64,000 bases of DNA from JBKQVT01 sp963727245 (GTDB lineage Bacteria; Planctomycetota; Planctomycetia; Pirellulales; Thermoguttaceae), in assembly GCA_963727245.1 (NCBI GenBank), contig CAVSFO010000001.1, forward strand, positions 558,001-622,000. Direction: 5' to 3'. A program made the translations under genes and the position numbers. The stretch's first letter is position 1. Each line of letters begins with the position of its first letter. The notes under the pieces are model-generated. The model was not told where the DNA came from. It ran no database searches and was given only the letters and a program-made list of their open reading frames with translations. Below are positions 44,802-53,203 of the stretch, piece by piece.

Positions 44802-45461
44802 ATGACGCTCGCCTTCGATCCCTCGGACGACATGGCCCAGGCCGCCGACGGCCTGGAGATGGTGACGCTGAGGCGGCGCGGCAGCACTCCCGGCGGCCCG
44901 GGCACGACGATCGCCCACGCCCTGCGCCGCAGCGTCAGCTTGCGGGAGGCGGCTGCTTCCGCCGGACACTACACGACCAGCGACGTCACCTGGCACCTGC
45001 CGGTCGCCGAACTTGACCAGTCTCCCCGCCTGGGCGACCTGATCTGCGGCGGCGACGGGCGGCATTGGACCGTGCTGGAGGTCCGCTCGACCACGCTGGG
45101 CACGCGCTGGCGATGCACCACCCGCAGCCTGGCGGTGGTCTATGGACTGGATGACGTCATTACGATCCTCAAGGCGACGTACGTCATGGGAGACTGCGGC
45201 GCCGCGGAAGCGACCTGGCTGACGTGGCGGACCGGAGTGCGGGCGAGGATTCAGCCCGTGCAATCCAGCGTCGGCAGCCAGCACGAGTCGCGGCAGACGA
45301 CCACCCGCTACCAGATCTTCATGGAAGGAGAACTTGCCCTGAACCAGACGCACCGCATCCTGGGACCGGACGGCACGATCTACAAGGTCTTGGGCACGAG
45401 CGGCGCGGAGCGCCTGGGAGAACTGCAAACCATCGAGGCGGAAACGACGCCCTGGCCATAA
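44802..45461 (+). CDS. Probable head-closure/connector protein
   Basis: 219 residues from ATG 44802. Beta-strand-rich with a recognisable HTWHLPVAELDQSPRLGD-like stretch, VRARIQPVQSSVGSQHESRQ and YQIFMEGELALNQTHRILGP, which resembles the beta-barrel of phage head-closure/stopper proteins (the I.D.D.YRI...G....F pattern). It is followed by a DUF3168-like tail-completion gene, the usual order. Moderate confidence on function. Confidence 0.6.
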   Translation: MTLAFDPSDDMAQAADGLEMVTLRRRGSTPGGPGTTIAHALRRSVSLREAAASAGHYTTSDVTWHLPVAELDQSPRLGDLICGGDGRHWTVLEVRSTTLGTRWRCTTRSLAVVYGLDDVITILKATYVMGDCGAAEATWLTWRTGVRARIQPVQSSVGSQHESRQTTTRYQIFMEGELALNQTHRILGPDGTIYKVLGTSGAERLGELQTIEAETTPWP

Positions 45462-45482
45462 CAGACCGCGAGGCCCCACACC

Positions 45483-45884
45483 ATGAACCTGGACCAAGTC
45501 ATCCACCAGCGCTGGGCGGCCACTGCGGCGCTGGACGGCCTCTTGCCGGCAGAGCGGGTCTATACCGGCATGAGCGTCGATCCGACCCTGCCCTACGCCG
45601 TCCTCAACAAGGAAAGCGAGCGGCCGGGCGAGTATTACAACGACGGCTCGGCGACGGTCGCCGTCGGCCTGCGCATCCAGGTCTTTGCCGGGCAGTACCA
45701 GAGCGGCGCGGACATCCTGCACCAGCTCAAGGCGGCCTTCGACCGCAGCGATTTCCCGCTGGCCGGAGGCGATAAGGTCGTCGACATGCGGCGGCTGAAC
45801 GACTTCGAACAACAAAGCGAGGACGGCGTGTGGCAATTCACTTGCGAGTTCCAATGCACGGTCTATCTGTCAGCAGGCGTTTGA
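45483..45884 (+). CDS. Tail-completion protein, DUF3168-like
   Basis: 133 residues from ATG 45483. MNLDQVIHQRWAATAALDGL, ERVYTGMSVDPTLPYAVLNK and VGLRIQVFAGQYQSGADILH fit the phage tail-completion (gp17/DUF3168) fold, which caps the tail tube at the neck. Its length is normal. It sits 21 bases after the connector gene. Confidence 0.7.
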   Translation: MNLDQVIHQRWAATAALDGLLPAERVYTGMSVDPTLPYAVLNKESERPGEYYNDGSATVAVGLRIQVFAGQYQSGADILHQLKAAFDRSDFPLAGGDKVVDMRRLNDFEQQSEDGVWQFTCEFQCTVYLSAGV

Positions 45885-46024
45885 ACAACAACAATCGGCC
45901 GCTGGAAAACGGCTCCATGGCCGGCTGAGAAAACGCCCCTCGCCGAGGGGCGCTTGGCCGAAAACATGGACCGCGCCACCCGTCGGGTGCGCTCTGGAGG
46001 CTCAAGAAAGGAAAGGTGTTTCTC

Positions 46025-46550
46025 ATGACATTCGTAGCACAACTCAGCGCGTCCCTGGGCTGGACCTGGGACGACGGCGCGGTCGACGACGACAGCCTCG
46101 ATTACGTGCAGCAGCTTGGCCAAGGCAACGGCGACGGTCAGGCCGAGGCGGTTTGGCACCTGGAAGACCAAGTCCTGCCCGACGGCACGTCCGTCACCCT
46201 GGACCTGACCGCGCTGGAGCGCGAGGTCCTCGGCGACACCAACACGGTGACGCTTTTGAGCGTCAAGGCCGTGCTCCTCAGCAGCGATGCCGCCAGCGCG
46301 GGCAATCTCGTGGTCGGCGGGGCGACGATCGATCCCTTGTCGGCGCCGTTTGGGACGGCCACTGACGAGGCCGTCGTGCGCGCCCGATGGCCTGTTGGTG
46401 CTGGGCAATCCGGCCGCGGGCTGGCCGGTGGACGCCAGCCAGCGGAATCTCCAGCTCACCGCCAGCGGCGGCGACGTGACCTACTCGGCCGCCATCGTGG
46501 GCACCCTCACCGCGGCTGCTTCCGGCTCCGGCTCGGGCTCGGGAGATTGA
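46025..46550 (+). CDS. Phage structural protein (one frameshift)
   Basis: About 175 residues joined. The N-terminal part MTFVAQLSASLGWTWDDGAV and VWHLEDQVLPDGTSVTLDLT is beta-rich. The frame changes near 46378-46385 (one extra base), after which RPDGLLVLGNPAAGWPVDAS and a Gly/Ser tail follow. It is similar to phage proteins that lie beside tail-tube genes and carry a late Ig-like domain. ATG 46025 is preferred to the GTG at 46016. Confidence 0.6.
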
Positions 46551-46579
46551 GCTGCCCAACGCGGAAAGGTTGAGAATTT

Positions 46580-46770
46580 GTAGGGTGGGTCGACGGGCAC
46601 CATGCGGCGCATGGTCGGCGAGCCCCACCAGGAACCGATTGAATCGCAGTTGGTGGGGCTCGCTGCGCTCGACCCACCCTACAGAGCCTGGAAGATGAAA
46701 CCGCGGTCGGGTGGGTCGGCGAGCCCCGCCCACCCCTGGTCCCCGGCCCCTGGTCCCTGGCCCCTAGCTT
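46580..46770. repeat. Inverted repeat of GTAGGGTGGGTCG type plus tandem CCCCTGGTC units
   Basis: The arm GTAGGGTGGGTCG..AGCCCCACCA (46580-46630) pairs with TGGTGGGGCTCGCTGCGCTC..CACCCTAC (46651-46682). The second arm is the exact complement of 34117-34148. It ends with tandem CCCTGGTCCC units (46733-46766). It occupies the whole gap before the tail-tube gene. Confidence 0.8.
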
Positions 46771-46785
46771 AGAGAGACACGCAAC

Positions 46786-47184
46786 ATGGCCGTACTGAGC
46801 GGAAACCGCGGCACGCTCTACCTCAACGCCGCACAGGTTACCCCGGTCTCGAACTGGAAACTTGCCGTCATCAGCAACAACCTCGACTATGTCGCCAATG
46901 ATACCGGCGGCTGGAAAGGGCGAGCGGCCGGGCCGAGCGATTCGTCCGGCTCGTTCCAGTTGAGCGCCGACGACCAGGGGAATGTTCCGGTGGCCGCCGG
47001 CGACCAGGTGACGCTCGACTTGCACGTCGACCGCACGGGCGACAACTATTACGCCCTGGCGGCGATCATCGACCGGATCGAGGTCGCCGTCGACATCAGT
47101 GCCGGCAAGCTCGTCGTCTACGCCGTCGAGTTCTCCGGCGCCGGCGCGATCGCCGCGCACGGCATCGTGGCCAAGGCCGGTTGA
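46786..47184 (+). CDS. Tail tube-like protein
   Basis: 132 residues. MAVLSGNRGTLYLNAAQVTP, then VSNWKLAVISNNLDYVANDT and TGGWKGRAAGPSDSSGSFQL, and HVDRTGDNYYALAAIIDRIE, resemble the beta-barrel of phage tail-tube proteins (TIGR02126-like 'W.l......d.t.f...w'). It has normal length. The next gene begins seven bases after its stop. It implies a tailed particle or a tail-like injection tube. Confidence 0.68.
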   Translation: MAVLSGNRGTLYLNAAQVTPVSNWKLAVISNNLDYVANDTGGWKGRAAGPSDSSGSFQLSADDQGNVPVAAGDQVTLDLHVDRTGDNYYALAAIIDRIEVAVDISAGKLVVYAVEFSGAGAIAAHGIVAKAG

Positions 47185-47191
47185 TGGAGAT

Positions 47192-48074
47192 ATGCCGATG
47201 ACGATCCTGTTCAAAGAACTTGCCGGCTCGCCGGCGGAAACCTACGCCTGGGACGGCATGACCGTCCAACGGCGACTGCTCTGCGCCTATGAAGACCGCT
47301 TGAAGGCGGTGGGCGTGCTGTTGGGCCGGGGGGACACCTTCGGCGGCCAGCCGCCGGCGCCCTATCCGGCCTGTCCGAGCGCGGTGGCCATTGAGGTGTC
47401 CGTCGAGCCGTTCGAGAAGAGGCCCGACGACCAGGGCGAGTTCGACGACCTGACGGCGGACTTGAACAACTACAGCAACCAGTTCGCCGAACTCGTCGTC
47501 AGCTACGAGATGATCGATCCCACCCTCAGCATGAAGCTGCCGAAGGTGCAAAAGAGCACGCTGCTGAGCTATCGCATGGACTTCGGCGGCGAATACGTCC
47601 GCCTGCCGGGACAAGCCCTGCAATGGCAATCCGATCCGTCGGCGCCGGTGCCGCCGGACGCCGCCCCCACGCTGCGGATCCCCATCGTCGAGCATCACGT
47701 CACCTGGCACCGGGTGATCGATCCGCCTTGGGACGCCATCCGGGCTTGCGCGGGCACCGTCAACGACAGCGATTTCATGGGCGCCGCGGCCGAAACCGCC
47801 CTCTTCGACGGCGCCAGGGCCAGCCGCGAATTCGCCGGCATGGACGATCTCCTGCAACCCCAGTTCGGCTGGGCAATCACCTACGTCTTCCGGGAAAAAG
47901 CGATCAAGATCCTGGACGCCGGCGACGGCCAGGAGACCTACGGTTGGAACCACTGCTATCGCGACGTGCCGCCGGCCGCGGCCTGCTGGGACAAACTGGT
48001 CGATGCCTGCGGCAACACCTTGTACAAGACGTTCGGACTTCACCACGCTGTTCACCTTCACGGCGACAAGCTAG
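47192..48074 (+). CDS. Phage tail-associated protein (frameshift near the end)
   Basis: About 293 residues. It begins MPMTILFKELAGSPAETYAW and contains AFDDLTADLNN-type acidic turns and LRIPIVEHHVTWHRVIDPPW. One extra T near 48031-48033 shifts the frame. The corrected end is YKTSDFTTLFTFTATS, stopping at 48072-48074; uncorrected it runs to 48118 into the next gene. The final aromatic/Thr strand is typical of a virion protein. I do not know the family. Confidence 0.6.
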
Positions 48075-48114
48075 CCCGTGCGCCGCGGCGACGGCGCGAG
48101 AAAGCAACGAAAAC

Positions 48115-49247
48115 ATGAAGCACATGCGCCTGCACCGCCCCAAGCCGCACCGCTCCCGCGGTCCCAACGAGTTGGTCGAGCGGGTCAACGCCCTGAGCCG
48201 TCCGGCGCGGTGCAGGAGGCCCAGTACGGGACCGCCGGCATCACTTTCCAGGGCCCGCCGCTGGCGCGATCGGCCATCTTCGAGCTCACCGAGGCCATGA
48301 CCTACCCGGACCTCAGCAACGTCCCCGACGATCATTTCGATCGCCAGCCGACTCCCTTTGCCAACGCCAAGATGGTGTGGTGCAACCAGTTCGAGCCGAC
48401 GGACGTCGATTCCGAGGGCAATCCGATCTGCACCTACGGCGGCACCGAATTCTCCCAGGACGTGGTCGTCTGGCATCCGGGCGCGGTGTGCAGCGACGGC
48501 TATCGTTCCTACGAGGCGGACATTGGCGGCCAGTATCCCATTCCCAGCGGCTATGCCTGCGGCACGCCCACCTTTGCCGCCGGCGATCACGTCTATTGCC
48601 AGTGGAACCGCCAAAGCGGCCGCTGGGAAATCGAAGCCCCGGCGCTAAACATTTGGCGGGTGGAACTCGACGCCACGATGGGACCCCTGGCCACCCAGGC
48701 TATAGCCACGCTGAGCGACGCGGCTTGCGATCAGACCATCATCGCCTTCCGGCCCGAATCCGGCCATCATTTCGGCGTCGGCCGCGGCGGCGGCACGGAC
48801 GGCAACGGCAACGCGGTCGAGGGCACGCACGCCTACGCGATCTGGAACCCGCCGCGGCAGCGATGGGAGTTTTTGACCGGCGAGTTCAAGCTGATCTGCG
48901 AGGCCGTGGCCTATGACGACCTTCCCGTCGGCGGCAGCGGCGCCGTCAGTCTCTGGTGGCTCGACTACCCCAGCGGCCAACTGGTCGACAGCGGCATCCA
49001 CGTCATGGTCACGAACTGGCTGCATCCGTACATCTTGGGCGGGACCAAGGTGACCGTGTCTTATGAGCGGCAGGAGGACCGCTGGCAGCTTCTGGCGGTC
49101 GATGAAAGCGCCAATGCCCAGACGCTCAACGTGGTCACCCGCGTCGATCTGGTTCCCGTCATGCCCGGGGTCTACGACTTGCAGGTCACGACGCAGAGCA
49201 TCCAACTGCCCTTGTGGGTCCAGATCGGCTCTCCGGTGCAGGGCTAA
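48115..49247 (+). CDS. Phage tail or appendage-like protein (one frameshift)
   Basis: About 377 residues. ATG 48115 opens a basic N-terminus (MKHMRLHRPKPHRSRGPNEL, VERVNALSRPA). The frame shifts near 48200 to VQEAQYGTAGITFQGPPLAR and continues to 49247. The rest is beta-rich with repeated DQTIIAFRPESG-like and VYDLQVTTQSIQLPLWVQIG strands. In position it corresponds to a late tail or adaptor gene, but no tape-measure or baseplate gene is nearby. No family is recognised. Confidence 0.55.
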
Positions 49248-49278
49248 GGTCAGTGCCGCTCAATGAGCGGCGCGATTG

Positions 49279-49420
49279 AGGTCCCCTCTCCCGACCAACC
49301 TTCGGTCGGTGCCCGGAGAGGGCTAGGGTGAGGGCTGTGGATTGAGAGGTGCTCTGCCTTGCTTGCGCGTTTCTTCGATGCCCTCACCCCCTGCCCCTCT
49401 CCCAAAGGGAGAGGGGAGGA
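49279..49420. repeat. Inverted GGTCCCCTCTCCC / GGGAGAGGGGAGG spacer
   Basis: CCCCTCTCCC at about 49282 and GGGAGAGGGG at about 49408, with nested CCAACCTTCGGTCGG and CTCACCC/GGGTGAG pairs. It separates the tail-like gene from the first glycosyltransferase. Confidence 0.65.
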
Positions 49421-49451
49421 ACCTTCAGAAGCCGAACTGCGAACGGCGACT

Positions 49452-50501
49452 ATGATCGATCACCTCTTCATCATCGGCTATCCTTCCGACATCGGCGGCG
49501 CCAACACCGAACTGTGGCATACCGTCAAACTGTGGCGGCGCTTCGGGCTGGGCATCACCCTGTTGCCCACCTGGCAAGCCGACGCCGCCTGGCAGGCCCG
49601 GCTCGATGCCCTCGGCTGCCATACCGTTCCGTGCAGCCCCGACGCGCTGGCGCGGGTGCCGCGGCTGGCCGGCAGCATCGTCGTCTCCTTCTGCAACACG
49701 AAGTTCCTGGCCGTCGCCGAGCGCGTCGGGCGGCTCGGCTGCCGCACCATCTGGCTCGGCTGCATGAACTGGCTTTTTCCCCAAGAGCGGCTGCACTATC
49801 GCCGCTGCGGACCATTCGACCGGCACGTGTTCCAGAGCCGCTACCAGCACGATCAACTCGTCCCCCAGCTCCGCCGCTATGGATACCAGGACCACCAGGG
49901 CCGCATCATCCGCGGCGCGCTGGACGCCGAAGAAATTTCTTTTCAGCCCCTGCCGCACGCGACGGGCAAGGTCCTCGTGGTCGGCCGCATCAGCCGCGCC
50001 GATCCCGACAAGTTCTCGCCCACGCTATGGAAAATGTACGGGCGGATACCCCATCCGATCCGGGCGCGCGTGCTGGGCTGGAAACCCGACGTCCAGGCCC
50101 GGCTCGGCCCGCCGCCGCCCTGGGCCGAGTGCCTGCCCGCCGGGGCCCAGGCGGCCGCGACCTTTCTCAAGACGCTGCACGTGCTGGTGCAGTCCAATGC
50201 CGCGGCAGTGGAGAATTGGCCGCGCGTCGGCTTGGAGGCCATGGCCGCCGGCGTCCCCTTGGTCGTCGATGCCAAGGGCGGCTGGCTGGAAATGCTCAGC
50301 CACGGCCGCACCGGCTACCTCTGCCGCACGGACGACGAGCTGGCCTATTATGCCGCACGCTTGGCCTACGACGAAGGCCACCGGCTGCGGCTGGTCCAGC
50401 GGGCCCGTCATGCCCTGGAGACCGAGCTGGCCGAGCCGCGCGTCCTCTGGTCGCAGTGGCAAGAACTGTTCGAGAGCTTGGAGAAGGAGAAATCGCCATG
50501 A
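49452..50501 (+). CDS. Glycosyltransferase, GT4-like
   Basis: 349 residues from ATG 49452. The GT-B pattern is visible: an N-terminal Rossmann half (MIDHLFIIGYPSDIGGANTE), a linker with FDRHVFQSRYQHDQLVPQLR, a second half beginning KVLVVGRISRADPDKFSP and the donor-site helix VENWPRVGLEAMAAGVPLVV with GGWLEML. It could transfer sugars to virion, cell-wall or surface glycans. Its stop overlaps the next start (ATGA), so the two glycosyltransferases are co-translated. Confidence 0.8.
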   Translation: MIDHLFIIGYPSDIGGANTELWHTVKLWRRFGLGITLLPTWQADAAWQARLDALGCHTVPCSPDALARVPRLAGSIVVSFCNTKFLAVAERVGRLGCRTIWLGCMNWLFPQERLHYRRCGPFDRHVFQSRYQHDQLVPQLRRYGYQDHQGRIIRGALDAEEISFQPLPHATGKVLVVGRISRADPDKFSPTLWKMYGRIPHPIRARVLGWKPDVQARLGPPPPWAECLPAGAQAAATFLKTLHVLVQSNAAAVENWPRVGLEAMAAGVPLVVDAKGGWLEMLSHGRTGYLCRTDDELAYYAARLAYDEGHRLRLVQRARHALETELAEPRVLWSQWQELFESLEKEKSP

Positions 50502-51229
50502 TCGGCGCCATCAAGATCGCCGCCGTCTGCGTCACCTATCTGCGGCCCCGGCAACTCGGCTGGATGATCGAGTGCTTCCTCCGCCAGGACTACCCTCCGC
50601 AGCGGCGGGAATTGGTCGTGCTGGACGATGCCGGTCAGTACGACAACCAGGCGGGACCGGGCTGGCGGTTGGTTTCCGTGCCGCAGCGTTTTCCCACCTT
50701 GGGCGAAAAACGCAACGCCGCCGCGACCTTGGTCGGCGACGACGTCGAAGCCCTGGCCGTCTGGGACGACGACGATCTTTACCTGCCCTGGGCACTGTCG
50801 GCCTCCGTGGCGGCGCTGCGGGAGGCCGGCTGGTCGCGCCCCTCGCTGGTCTTGCACCCGCAACCCGACGGCAGCCTCCGGCAGCACCAGACCGGCGGGC
50901 TGTTCCACGGCGGCTGGGCCTATCGCCGCGACCTCTTCCAGCGCAGCGGCGGCTACCCCGCGATCGACAACGGCGAAGACCAGGCCCTGGCCCGGCGGCT
51001 GCTCCAGGCCGGCGCCACGCAGGCCGACCCGTGTACACGGGGATTCCTGCCCTTTTACGTTTACTGCTGGAGCGGCGCGGGCTGGCACCTTTCCGGCCTG
51101 GGCGGCGAAGGTTATCGGCGGCTCGGCGCAATGCGGGCCGAGAAGACTCGGCTCGAAATCGTGCCGCCCGGCGGCCTCGATCTCGCCCGTCCGCGAATCC
51201 TTCCCGGCATTTTCCCCCGAGTGTTTTGA
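50498..51229 (+). CDS. Glycosyltransferase, GT2-like
   Basis: 243 residues from ATG 50498. The GT-A fold is indicated by IAAVCVTYLRPRQLGWMIEC, VVLDDAG, the GEKRNAAATL segment and the metal-binding block LAVWDDDDLYLP. A later GGYPAIDNGEDQALARRLLQ corresponds to the acceptor-side ED motif. It overlaps the upstream GT4-like gene by ATGA. The substrates are unknown. Confidence 0.82.
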   Translation: MIGAIKIAAVCVTYLRPRQLGWMIECFLRQDYPPQRRELVVLDDAGQYDNQAGPGWRLVSVPQRFPTLGEKRNAAATLVGDDVEALAVWDDDDLYLPWALSASVAALREAGWSRPSLVLHPQPDGSLRQHQTGGLFHGGWAYRRDLFQRSGGYPAIDNGEDQALARRLLQAGATQADPCTRGFLPFYVYCWSGAGWHLSGLGGEGYRRLGAMRAEKTRLEIVPPGGLDLARPRILPGIFPRVF

Positions 51230-51317
51230 GGACCGTTGGGAGGCATATATCATTTACGCCGGTAACGGTTTACAACGCCGCGCAAACGATGGCAAATTGC
51301 GTTATCGCAAAATTGCG

Positions 51318-51346
51318 TTGACTCGGCATCGCAAAAAAGCGATAAT
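51318..51346 (+). promoter_or_regulatory. Sigma-70-like promoter with flanking ATCGCAAAA repeats
   Basis: TTGACT (51318-51323), a 17-base spacer and GATAAT (51341-51346) are close to consensus. ATCGCAAAA occurs at 51304-51312 and again in the spacer (51329-51337), a plausible autoregulatory operator for the XRE gene that follows. This stretch is markedly AT-richer than the neighbourhood. Confidence 0.55.
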
Positions 51347-51384
51347 ACCTTTAGAGGATTATTTGCCGGAAAGGACGCTCCGAA

Positions 51385-51420
51385 ATGCCTGAAACGAAGG
51401 TGCTCCTGTTCAAGGAGTGA
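51385..51420 (+). pseudogene. Eleven-codon remnant of a HigB/RelE-type toxin gene
   Basis: ATG 51385 reads MPETKVLLFKE and then stops, five bases before the XRE antitoxin ATG. Gp49/HigB-like toxins commonly begin with this kind of strand (KVLLFKEDDG-like) directly upstream of an XRE antitoxin. The interpretation that the toxin body was deleted is inference; a short leader peptide is the alternative. Confidence 0.4.
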
Positions 51421-51424
51421 GACC

Positions 51425-51754
51425 ATGGCCAAGCAGAAGAAAACAAGCAGTGCCGCCGAAATTCTGCGAAACCGCTACGTGAAGGACGATCCCGAGCGAA
51501 AGGCTTCCGTCGAGGCAGAACGCGTCAATGCCCAGGTCGCGCGGATGATTCATGATCTGCGCAATGAGGCGGGGTTGACACAGTCGCAACTTGCGGACCT
51601 TGTGGGAACCACCCAGTCCGTGATCAGCCGGCTCGAGGATGCCGACTACGAAGGGCACTCGTTGTCGCTTCTGAGCCGGATCGCTCGCTCGCTCAACAGA
51701 AAACTGACGGTGGTGATGATGGCGGCTGATCCACAGACAATCCACCATCACTGA
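51425..51754 (+). CDS. XRE-family HTH protein, HigA-type antitoxin
   Basis: 109 residues. The HTH is clear: RMIHDLRNEAGLTQSQLADL then VGTTQSVISRLEDADYEGHS and LSLLSRIARSLNRKL. The N-terminus is lysine rich and the C-terminus ends with a HigA-like VVMMAAD stretch. SD AAGGAG precedes ATG 51425. It normally neutralises a HigB/RelE toxin and represses the operon; here no toxin is intact next to it, so it may act as an orphan regulator of the adjoining genes. Confidence 0.8.
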   Translation: MAKQKKTSSAAEILRNRYVKDDPERKASVEAERVNAQVARMIHDLRNEAGLTQSQLADLVGTTQSVISRLEDADYEGHSLSLLSRIARSLNRKLTVVMMAADPQTIHHH

Positions 51755-51780
51755 AAGCCAATCGCCCTACGCTCGCAGAA

Positions 51781-52638
51781 TGACCACGATTCGTTTGATT
51801 CGCGCGGTCCCGGCGCCGACCGGCGCGGGCCGGGCAACGGCCAGTACGCCCTGCAACGGGCGCTGCGACGCTACGCGCCCGGCTGGCTGAAAATCGGCGG
51901 CCCGCTTGCGCCCGGCGAAATCCCCTGGTTCTGGTGCTGGCTGGACCGCGACGCCGCCGCGGCCTGCGCCAGACCCAGCGGCCCTTCGTCGCCGGGCCGA
52001 ACATCCTCTTTGCCCAAAGCCGCGCCCCCTGCCGGATCGAGGCGGAGCGGGAAATCTGCAACGCGGCCAGTTGCCGGCTGCTGTTCACCGAATCGGAGTG
52101 GTATCGGCGGCTCATCGAGTGCCATCGCGGTCCGGCCAACCGTGCGCCGATCGTGCTCTGGCCTTACCCGATCGATCCGCGCCCCGGCGGCCCGCTGCCG
52201 CCGCAACTGGACCTGCTGATCTACGAGAAGTCCGGCATGGGCGCGGCGGCCCCGGCGCTGGCCCGGCTGTTGCGGGCCTGGCCGCGGCATGCCCGCATCC
52301 GCTACGGCCGCTACCGCCGCGAGCAATTGTGGGCGCTGGCCCGGCGGTCGCGCTGCTGCCTCTACCTATCCGACGACGATCGCGGGCCGCTGGCCCTGGC
52401 CGAGATTCTGCTCTGCGGCTGTCCGGCGGTGGGGATCGCCCGGGGGGCGCCGTTCATCGAGCCGGGCCACAGCGGCGTTTCGCTGGCGAGTTTCGATCCG
52501 CAACTCTGTCTGGAGGCCGTGGCCCGCTGCCGGCAGTTCGATCGTCGCCTGGTGAGCGCCTGGGCCGCCGGGCAATTCGACCCCCGGCGGATTGCCGGCG
52601 TCATCCTGGTGCGCTGGCGTCGCTTTGCTGAGTCCTGA
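51781..52638 (+). CDS. Third glycosyltransferase-like protein (two frameshifts)
   Basis: About 285 residues when frames are joined. ATG 51781 begins MTTIRLIR. The frame moves near 51810-51820 to NGQYALQRALRRYAPGWLKI, and again near 51965-51980 to PFVAGPNILFAQSRAPCRIE. The rest (LLFTESEWYRRLI, LDLLIYEKSGMG, RCCLYLSDDDRGPLALAEIL, CGCPAVGIARGAPFIEPGHS) has the look of a GT-B donor-binding half. It follows the orphan antitoxin gene and ends the phage-like module. Indels again look like read errors. Confidence 0.6.
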
Positions 52639-53203
52639 CCGTAATGCCCTCGTTGTTACGCTCGGGTCATTGTTTCCGGAAATGTCTTTGCCCCGCAGGG
52701 GCCGCAATAATTTAGCCCAGGGTTGCCGCGCAGCGGCTACCCTGGGTTAGCGGGCCGCCCTCGCCCTCAACCCCACCGGGGTTGCGCGGACGTTCCGCGA
52801 AACGAAACCCCGTTGGGGTTTTTGATTTCTCGCCGTCCTAACCCAGGGTAGCCGCTGCGCGGCAACCCTGGGCTACGCTATCGTGCCCCTTTGGGGCAAG
52901 AGCCTGTTAGGCGTTGCGACTTGTGTGTAGCAACGAGAGTGTAAGGCTCGGGGATGACGCCACTCCTCCGCTTACGTGGGCCGAGGGCGCCCACTGCCGA
53001 GTTCCGTCCTCGCTCTTGGCGTCGGCCACAACGCCCCACAACCGCCACCGGTCAGTGATGTCCGCCCTTCGGACTCCTTTCGGACTTCGACTATTTCGGC
53101 CCGCCGTTTTTCCTGGCCCTTGCGGCACCGCCCGCGCCGTCCTCACGAAAAAAGACCGCAAGGTTAGGTCTTGCGCGCTTCAGCTTTCCAACCGCCGACG
53201 GCG
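52639..53203. other. Intergenic region behind the phage-like module
   Basis: About 565 bases without a supportable gene. The first half holds the perfect inverted repeat at 52713-52875. The second half (52910-53200) reads open on the minus strand, but the translation has no family signature and no good start. Confidence 0.5.
52713..52875. repeat. Perfect 37-bp inverted repeat
   Basis: TAGCCCAGGGTTGCCGCGCA (start of 52713-52749) and its exact complement at 52839-52875 are separated by 89 bases containing a further CCCCACCGGGGTTG..ACCCCGTTGGGG pair. It marks the distal edge of the phage-like module; whether that is meaningful is unknown. Confidence 0.85.

Noticed and set aside
52907..53161. 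84-codon minus-strand frame in the spacer behind the module
   Set aside because: Basic, low-information translation, no ribosome-binding site and no recognisable relative; left as intergenic.
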